Assembly: GCF_011800755.1 (NCBI RefSeq)
Contig: NZ_JAATJW010000001.1
Span: 1 to 64,000 of the forward strand
DNA from: Listeria valentina
GTDB taxonomy: Bacteria > Bacillota > Bacilli > Lactobacillales > Listeriaceae
Direction of reading: 5' to 3'
Length of the DNA stretch: 64,000 bases
In this document: positions 57,111 to 64,000 of the stretch, in pieces
How the letters are laid out: the number at the start of each line of letters is the position of its first letter
Position numbering within the stretch: position 1 is the first letter of the stretch
Notes under the pieces: generated by a model
Told to the model about the DNA's origin: nothing
The model's database searches: none
What the model saw: only the letters and a program-made list of their open reading frames with translations
Program-made: the position numbers and the translations under genes

Positions 57111-57139
57111 ATTATAGCGGAAACTCAAAAGTGCGTCAA
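57111..57139 (-). promoter_or_regulatory. SigA promoter of rpsU-yqeY
   Basis: On the minus strand TTGACG (57134-57139), 17-base spacer, TATAAT (57111-57116). Confidence 0.8.
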
Positions 57140-57175
57140 CATGAAATCACTAACTTTATGCATTTTTATTCTAGA

Positions 57176-57946
57176 TTATTCATTTTCATTTTTCCCGCTG
57201 AGTTCAAAATAAAACGAAGCTGCAGATAAAAGATAGAGCGGAGCCGTTTCTGTCCGCAAAATTCGTGGCCCTAGTCCAGCAAATATCGCTCCTAAACCTT
57301 TAAGTTCCGCTACTTCTTGTTCCGAAACGCCGCCTTCAGGTCCAAAGATGACAAGTAACCGCGAACCGCTTGGCATGTTCTGAAACACTTGCGCAAGACT
57401 CGAGCGCTCGCCTTGCTTCGCACTTTCTTCATATGCACAAACTATAAAGTCATACGATTGCCCCACAGATGCAAGCAACGCCTTCAAACTCAAATAATGG
57501 CGAAGAGAAGGAATTCGTCCGCGATGTGATTGCTCGGCCGCTTCCTTTGCAATCCGCTCCAGTCGTTCTATCTTTTTATGCACTTTTTTAGCATCCCATT
57601 TCGAAACCGATCGTTCCGCTTGAAACGGTAAAAATTCAGTCGCGCCGAGTTCCGTCCCTTTTTGCACCACAAGATCGAGCTTGTCCCCCTTTGGAAGCCC
57701 ACTTGCCACCGTTATTTCAACCGGCATCTCACTCGTTTTTTCCTGAAAGCTAGAAACAGCCAGTATCACTTTGTCTTCCAAAACTTCCTGTATGATAGCC
57801 TGTGCAACCTTTTCATTTAAATCCACAAGCCAAACTTGGTCGCCCGCTTTCATTCGCATAACACGGACCATATGATGAAAATCCGCGCCAGACACTTGGA
57901 CCGGAATCCCCTTCTCCATTACTTGGTCGATAAAATACCGTTGCAT
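57176..57946 (-). CDS. rsmE: 16S rRNA (uracil1498-N3)-methyltransferase
   Basis: A 256-residue SPOUT methyltransferase modifying U1498 of 16S rRNA. The PUA-like N-terminus precedes a trefoil-knot domain with VIFGPEGGVSEQEV and LGPRILRTETAPL. It starts 3 bases after prmA. This matches the dnaJ-prmA-rsmE order of Bacillus. Confidence 0.93.
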   Translation of the reverse strand: MQRYFIDQVMEKGIPVQVSGADFHHMVRVMRMKAGDQVWLVDLNEKVAQAIIQEVLEDKVILAVSSFQEKTSEMPVEITVASGLPKGDKLDLVVQKGTELGATEFLPFQAERSVSKWDAKKVHKKIERLERIAKEAAEQSHRGRIPSLRHYLSLKALLASVGQSYDFIVCAYEESAKQGERSSLAQVFQNMPSGSRLLVIFGPEGGVSEQEVAELKGLGAIFAGLGPRILRTETAPLYLLSAASFYFELSGKNENE

Positions 57947-57949
57947 CGC

Positions 57950-58891
57950 TTAATCCTCACTCCGCTTAGTAATAATGGCTACCCAATCACCTTGCTGCCT
58001 TGTTTCAAGCACAACAAGAGAAGCTTCAATAAGGGCTTCGCGAACTTGCTCCGCCTTGTTTTCGATAATTCCAGACGCGATAAAATAACCACCCGGCTTA
58101 AGCAAACGATAAACGTCATGTGGGAATAACAAAATCACTTCTGCTAGAATATTCGCGACAATCATATCTGCTTCTTCTTCAATGCCATTTAACAAATCAT
58201 TTTGGCGCAATTCTACTTTAGCTTCGACATGATTTTGCAACACATTTTCTCTTGCAGCGCGAACTGCCACTTCATCCAAATCAAGAGCTAAAACTGATTC
58301 TGCTCCAAGCTTAGCACACAAAATTGCAAGCACGCCAGACCCCGTTCCAACATCAATTACGCGATCATCTGGCTTTACAAACTCGCTAATGGCACGCATC
58401 GAAAGCTGCGTTGTCGGGTGCGTTCCTGTACCAAAAGCCATGCCAGGATCCAGTTCAATTACCAGTTCATCTTCTCGCGGCCGGTAGTCTTCCCATGTTG
58501 GGGCCACCGTAATCGAATCCGTGATCGCAACTGGATGATAATATTTTTTCCAAGCAGTCGCCCAGTCATCATCGTTAACATCATTTACAAAAAACTTGAT
58601 TTCTCCAAGTGGAATATCAAATTTCGCAAGGTCAAATAGTGCTTTTTCAAGCGCAGGAATCCCAGCAACAAAGTCCTCTGTTTTCAAAAAACAGGCCTTG
58701 ATAATCACACCATCATCAGGGTAATCAGCCCGATTTAATGCATAAATTTCACCAAATTGATTTTCTCTTTCCTTGAAAAAATCTGCCACATCTTCAATTG
58801 AAACACCACTTGCCCCGTGTTCATTCAATAAATTAGCAATTGGTTCCACCGCATCGTTTAATGTATGTACTTCCACTTCTGCCCACTCCAT
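57950..58891 (-). CDS. prmA: Ribosomal protein L11 methyltransferase
   Basis: A 313-residue SAM methyltransferase that trimethylates L11. The SAM motif [13 protein letters not shown] and the substrate motif [11 protein letters not shown] are visible. The frame continues 14 codons upstream. ATG 58891 with GAGGAGG ten bases before is the family start. It lies downstream of the dnaJ terminator and may be read through from the heat-shock operon. Confidence 0.92.
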   Translation of the reverse strand: MEWAEVEVHTLNDAVEPIANLLNEHGASGVSIEDVADFFKERENQFGEIYALNRADYPDDGVIIKACFLKTEDFVAGIPALEKALFDLAKFDIPLGEIKFFVNDVNDDDWATAWKKYYHPVAITDSITVAPTWEDYRPREDELVIELDPGMAFGTGTHPTTQLSMRAISEFVKPDDRVIDVGTGSGVLAILCAKLGAESVLALDLDEVAVRAARENVLQNHVEAKVELRQNDLLNGIEEEADMIVANILAEVILLFPHDVYRLLKPGGYFIASGIIENKAEQVREALIEASLVVLETRQQGDWVAIITKRSED

Positions 58892-58914
58892 CACGAACCA
58901 GCCTCCTCGGATAA

Positions 58915-58954
58915 AAAAGCGGATGTTGAACAACCTTTTTCAACGTCCGCTTTT
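58915..58954 (-). terminator. Terminator of dnaJ
   Basis: A 16-bp stem with one G-U pair (58915-58930 with 58939-58954) followed by U residues. It separates dnaJ from prmA. Confidence 0.85.
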
Positions 58955-58961
58955 CATTTTT

Positions 58962-60107
58962 TTACTCGCCTTTAAAAGCTTTTTTCATTTTATCAAAAAA
59001 ACCAGCATTTTGTTCATCTACTTTGCTTCCAGTTGCTCCAGCAAATTCACGCAAGATTTCTTTTTGCTTATCATCCAGTTTCTTCGGCACAATGATTTTC
59101 ACAGCTACATGCTGATCTCCTGTTCCACTTCCACGTAAATGCGGCACACCTTTGCCCCTGAGTCTGAATGTTGTACCCGTTTGCGTACCAGCAGGAATTT
59201 TCAAGCGTACTTTACCATGAACAGTTGGCACATCAATTTCATCACCAAGTGCTGCTTGCACAAAAGTAAGTGGCACTTCAACAAAAATATCGTCGCCTTC
59301 TCGTTCATAGAAGTCATCTGGTGCAATCACAAAGACGACAAACAAGTCTCCATTTGGTCCACCATTGATCCCTGCTTCGCCTTCACCAGCAACACGCATT
59401 TGTTGCCCGTCGTTCACACCTGCAGGAACTTTCAATTTGATTTTCTTTTTCTTCGTTACACGGCCTGAACCATGACAAGTTGGACATTTTTCCTTGATTT
59501 CTTTTCCAGTGCCATGACAATAAGGACAAGTTTGCTTGTTAACAACCCGACCAAATGGTGTGTTTTGCTCGACATTAATGCTTCCCTTGCCATCACAGTG
59601 TGAACACTTCTCTGGATGTGTTCCCGGTTTTGCACCAGACCCGTGGCAAGTTTCACAGTTTTCTTCACGTGGAATTTCAATTTCCGTTTCCGTTCCAAAG
59701 ACAGCTTCTTTAAACTTCAATTGCATCGTATATTGTAAATCATTTCCTTGACGCGGTGCATTTGGATCGCGTTGTCTTCCGCCGCCCCCGCCAAAGAATG
59801 TATCAAAGATATCTTCAAATCCAGAAAAGCCGCCAGCCGATGAGAATCCACCACCAAAGCCGCCTGCTCCTCCACCAAAACCTTGGTTAGGATCGACGTG
59901 ACCATATTGATCATATTGTGCCCGTTTGTTTTCGTCACTAAGCACTTCATAAGCTTCCGAGATTTCTTTAAATTTCTCATCCGCGCCTTCTTCTTTATTG
60001 ATATCCGGATGGTATTTTTTCGAAAGTTTCCGGTAGGCTTTTTTTATTTCATCCGCAGTTGCACTTTTCGAAACACCAAGCACATCATAATAATCGCGTT
60101 TCGCCAT
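58962..60107 (-). CDS. dnaJ: Chaperone DnaJ
   Basis: A 381-residue co-chaperone that delivers unfolded proteins to DnaK and stimulates its ATPase. The J domain contains HPD in [10 protein letters not shown] Gly-rich region (about 76-110) and four zinc CxxCxGxG repeats ([32 protein letters not shown]) follow. The ATG is nine bases after AGGAG. It lies downstream of dnaK with a hairpin in between. Confidence 0.96.
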   Translation of the reverse strand: MAKRDYYDVLGVSKSATADEIKKAYRKLSKKYHPDINKEEGADEKFKEISEAYEVLSDENKRAQYDQYGHVDPNQGFGGGAGGFGGGFSSAGGFSGFEDIFDTFFGGGGGRQRDPNAPRQGNDLQYTMQLKFKEAVFGTETEIEIPREENCETCHGSGAKPGTHPEKCSHCDGKGSINVEQNTPFGRVVNKQTCPYCHGTGKEIKEKCPTCHGSGRVTKKKKIKLKVPAGVNDGQQMRVAGEGEAGINGGPNGDLFVVFVIAPDDFYEREGDDIFVEVPLTFVQAALGDEIDVPTVHGKVRLKIPAGTQTGTTFRLRGKGVPHLRGSGTGDQHVAVKIIVPKKLDDKQKEILREFAGATGSKVDEQNAGFFDKMKKAFKGE

Positions 60108-60187
60108 CCGCCATCACTCCTGTTCTTTGTTTTAATCCTAGGGTATTGTACCATAGATATTTAAATAAATATAGCGCATCTCAGATA

Positions 60188-60219
60188 AAAAGCCAAAGCC
60201 ATAGTAGACTTTGACTCTT
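60188..60219 (-). terminator. Hairpin terminator between dnaK and dnaJ
   Basis: An 11-bp stem with two G-U pairs (60188-60198 with 60209-60219) followed by UUUUU on the minus strand. It probably reduces dnaJ relative to dnaK. Confidence 0.65.
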
Positions 60220-60245
60220 CATCCGATTTCGAGCATACTATTTAC

Positions 60246-62114
<1,869 letters not shown>

Positions 62115-62127
62115 TCAAATTCTGATT

Positions 62128-62694
62128 TTACTCGTTTACTTTCACCATTGAAGGGCGAATAACTCGATCTTTAATTTTATAACCTTTTTGAAGCTCAGCC
62201 GTTACTTCATTGCTTGGCTTTGTTTCATCTTGGTCTTGAATCACCGCTTGATGGAAATTGGGATCAAACTGTTCACCAAGTGCTGTGATTGGTTCAATTC
62301 CTTCTTTTTGAAGAGCAGTCAAGATTTGGTTATGCACCATCTCCATCCCCTTCAAAAGCGCTGTTACTTCTTCGCTATCAGAGCTTGTCGCAAGTGCCTT
62401 TTCAAAGCTATCCAACGCAGGAAGCAAATCCATCGCAAGGCTTTCAGAGCGATACTTGATTGCCGCTTCGCGATCAAGGATATTTCGTTTTTTTACATTT
62501 TCAAAATCAGCTTGTAAACGTAAATAGCGATTTTCTGCTTCTTCAAGTTTTGTTTCTAAGTCAGCCACTTTCTTATCAAGTTCTGCTGCTTGATTTTGCT
62601 CATCTAATTCTTCAACTGTTTCTTCTGTTTCTTGCGTTGCTTCTTTTTCGATTTCTTCTTCAATTTTAGTTTGCTTATCTTTTGGTTCAGACAC
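62128..62694 (-). CDS. grpE: Nucleotide exchange factor GrpE
   Basis: A 188-residue co-chaperone that releases ADP from DnaK. It has a long acidic N-terminal coiled-coil, then [14 protein letters not shown] and the C-terminal beta domain with [16 protein letters not shown]. The frame begins at GTG 62703. GTG 62694 (MSEPKDK), six bases after GAGGTG, is more likely. Confidence 0.92.
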   Translation of the reverse strand: MSEPKDKQTKIEEEIEKEATQETEETVEELDEQNQAAELDKKVADLETKLEEAENRYLRLQADFENVKKRNILDREAAIKYRSESLAMDLLPALDSFEKALATSSDSEEVTALLKGMEMVHNQILTALQKEGIEPITALGEQFDPNFHQAVIQDQDETKPSNEVTAELQKGYKIKDRVIRPSMVKVNE

Positions 62695-62735
62695 AGAAAT
62701 CACCTCTTAGAAAAACCATCGTTTTCTAATCCTTT

Positions 62736-63773
62736 CTATTTTTGGTTATCTCGATATAATTTGGTTAAAACCGATGTCAAATCTTTGCTGAAAACATCCA
62801 CAAGTCCCATCATTCGAGCATACTCCATCCGCGTTGGTCCAAGTAAAACAATCCCGCCAACTCGTTCGTCTGCAATATGATAAGTCGCTGTGATGATACT
62901 GAAATCATTCAGCAAGTCATTATTCCATTCACGACCAATTTTCACTTGAATCCCATCCGGAATGTCGCGGAACAATTCATGTATTCCCTCTTCTTCCTCA
63001 ACTAATCGTAAAAAATCGCGGATTTTTGCAACATCGTGAAATTCTGGCTGATCTAAAATATTGGTTTTTCCTCCAAAATAAATTTTTGAAGGACTAACAT
63101 TGCTTAAAGTCTCAAACACGATTTCACCTAGGCGTTCCGAGTTTTCAACATGCCAGCTTAAAAGTCCCTTAACCTCTGTCAAAATTCGGTTCGAAAGCTC
63201 ATTCAGCGGGACCCCGACTAAACGGTCATTTAAGATGTTAACTGTTCGTTCGACATCAGAAAGTGTGACCTCCGCCGGTAAGTTCACTAAGTGATTATCA
63301 ACATGACCCTGATCTGTGATCAAAATTAGCATTGCTTGTGAATCACTGATAGGGACAAACCGAAATCCGCTCAGTCTATTTTTCGCTGTTTCAGGACCAA
63401 GAACAATCGAAGTGTAATTCGAAAGTTCCGAAAGCATCGAAGCTGAATTTTGGATTAATTGCTCAGCCTCGTAGTGATCAGCAGCGAAAAGTGAACGAAT
63501 CGACCGCTTATCTTCTTTCGATAATGCTTTAGGTTGCAATAAATAATCCACATAGAAACGATAGCCTTTTTCGGAAGGAATGCGTCCAGAAGAAGAATGT
63601 GTCTTCTCAATAAAGCCATAATCTTCAAGCACACTCATTTCATTGCGGATTGTTGCCGAACTATAGGGCAACTCGCTTTCTTTTATCAAATTTTTTGAAC
63701 CAACTGGTTGGACGGTCCAAGTGAAATGATCGATGATTGCCCGAAAAATTTGTAATTGCCTTTCCGTCAACAA
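62736..63773 (-). CDS. hrcA: Heat-inducible transcription repressor HrcA
   Basis: A 345-residue repressor of the CIRCE regulon. The winged-helix N-terminus ([24 protein letters not shown]) binds DNA; the dimerisation domain contains [12 protein letters not shown] and [11 protein letters not shown]. The start is not certain: GTG 63782, TTG 63773 and TTG 63770 are all in frame. TTG 63773 has the best spacing from GAGG. It is the first gene of the heat-shock operon, and its leader carries CIRCE, so it represses itself. Confidence 0.92.
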   Translation of the reverse strand: MLTERQLQIFRAIIDHFTWTVQPVGSKNLIKESELPYSSATIRNEMSVLEDYGFIEKTHSSSGRIPSEKGYRFYVDYLLQPKALSKEDKRSIRSLFAADHYEAEQLIQNSASMLSELSNYTSIVLGPETAKNRLSGFRFVPISDSQAMLILITDQGHVDNHLVNLPAEVTLSDVERTVNILNDRLVGVPLNELSNRILTEVKGLLSWHVENSERLGEIVFETLSNVSPSKIYFGGKTNILDQPEFHDVAKIRDFLRLVEEEEGIHELFRDIPDGIQVKIGREWNNDLLNDFSIITATYHIADERVGGIVLLGPTRMEYARMMGLVDVFSKDLTSVLTKLYRDNQK

Positions 63774-63788
63774 ATCTATCACCTCTTT

Positions 63789-63815
63789 TTAGCACTCGAA
63801 TAACTTAAGTGCTAA
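63789..63815. promoter_or_regulatory. CIRCE operator
   Basis: TTAGCACTC, 9-base spacer, AAGTGCTAA (63789-63797 and 63807-63815). It matches the HrcA consensus TTAGCACTC-N9-GAGTGCTAA with one mismatch. It lies in the hrcA leader just upstream of the ribosome-binding site. Confidence 0.95.
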
Positions 63816-63826
63816 ATACAAGTATA

Positions 63827-63855
63827 AATTTACCAAACAAATCGGCGCTCGTCAA
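63827..63855 (-). promoter_or_regulatory. Candidate SigA promoter of hrcA operon
   Basis: On the minus strand TTGACG (63850-63855), 17-base spacer, TAAATT (63827-63832). CIRCE follows immediately downstream. A TATACT slightly further down is an alternative -10 without a good -35. Confidence 0.55.
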
Positions 63856-63919
63856 CTGAAAACACTTATTTTCAGACCGAAGACCGACTTATTTGGTCAA
63901 AATTGGTCAACCATGCGAT

Positions 63920-64000
63920 TTAGAGAAACTCACGGAAAACATTATTTCCTAAAAAACGTCCAGCTCTTGTTAATTTCACAAAATCTGTTTGAGCATCTAA
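63920..64000 (-). CDS. hemW: Partial HemW-like radical SAM protein (C-terminal end)
   Basis: Only the last 26 codons are in the window; the gene continues beyond the right edge. They end RAGRFLGNNVFREFL, matching the C-terminus of HemW (formerly HemN-like, a heme chaperone). HemW is the usual neighbour upstream of hrcA in Bacilli. Assignment rests on this short tail and the gene order. Confidence 0.75.
   Translation of the reverse strand, partial: LDAQTDFVKLTRAGRFLGNNVFREFL

Noticed and set aside
63876-63919. Short repeated TTGGTCAA near the right edge
   Set aside because: Two 8-base copies in AT-rich spacer are not evidence for a functional repeat or CRISPR array.

Overview
The window is core chromosome of a low-GC Gram-positive bacterium of the genus Listeria. 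The evidence is gene content and order. From memory of the L. monocytogenes EGD-e map (not searched), it follows the block from about lmo1416 to lmo1476: murB, bilEAB, a Listeria hypothetical, mntH, opuCDCBA, thiT, rnjB-dapA-dapG-asd, a class B PBP, sodA, ispG, zurRMA, ppaC-nfo-cshB, ispH, yqfO-trmK, sigA-dnaG, glyQS, recO, era to phoH, rpsU-yqeY and the hrcA-dnaK operon. The species cannot be fixed from sequence alone. There are no rRNA or tRNA genes, insertion sequences, prophage genes or CRISPR arrays.

Layout. Positions 1-4740 hold a small alarmone synthetase (relP), a VanZ-like protein, an AI-2E-type transporter, a quinone oxidoreductase and murB. Positions 4.9-13.4 kb are an osmotic-stress block with two quaternary-amine ABC importers: fused bilEA-bilEB and four-gene opuCABCD. 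They are separated by a hypothetical protein and mntH. Both importers, and relP, have SigB-like promoters. Positions 13.5-20.8 kb carry a UvrA paralogue without the UvrB-binding region, thiT under a TPP riboswitch, a YjbR protein, an ABC-F ATPase, a DUF4352-like membrane protein and a glutathione-reductase-like flavoprotein. Positions 20.9-28.8 kb hold RNase J2, diaminopimelate/lysine genes, a class B PBP and sodA. Positions 29-39.6 kb hold a DUF1189 protein, ispG, azlCD, the zinc-uptake operon zurAMR behind a Zur operator, a TspO-like protein, cshB-nfo-ppaC and ispH.

Positions 39.6-45.2 kb are a macromolecular-synthesis operon (yaiI-dnaG-sigA, then trmK-yqfO) with a strong promoter and a leader hairpin resembling an attenuator. 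Positions 45.3-49.4 kb carry the PPDK regulator and glyQS behind a glycine T-box. Positions 49.4-56.2 kb contain recO and phoH-pgpH-ybeY-dgkA-cdd-era (c-di-AMP hydrolysis, rRNA maturation, ribosome assembly). Positions 56.3-64 kb hold rpsU-yqeY and the heat-shock operon hrcA-grpE-dnaK-dnaJ-prmA-rsmE with its CIRCE operator. The tail of hemW runs off the right edge.

Most of this is conserved housekeeping sequence and I found no convincing new multi-gene system. The best leads are the UvrA-like protein, the candidate attenuator of the dnaG-sigA operon, the structured rpsU leader, the possible SD-sequestering TPP leader, the SigB-like promoter of relP, the Zur site next to a TspO-like gene, and two related DUF4352-like membrane proteins. 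Start codons were reassigned by Shine-Dalgarno spacing wherever the longest reading frame began upstream of the likely start.
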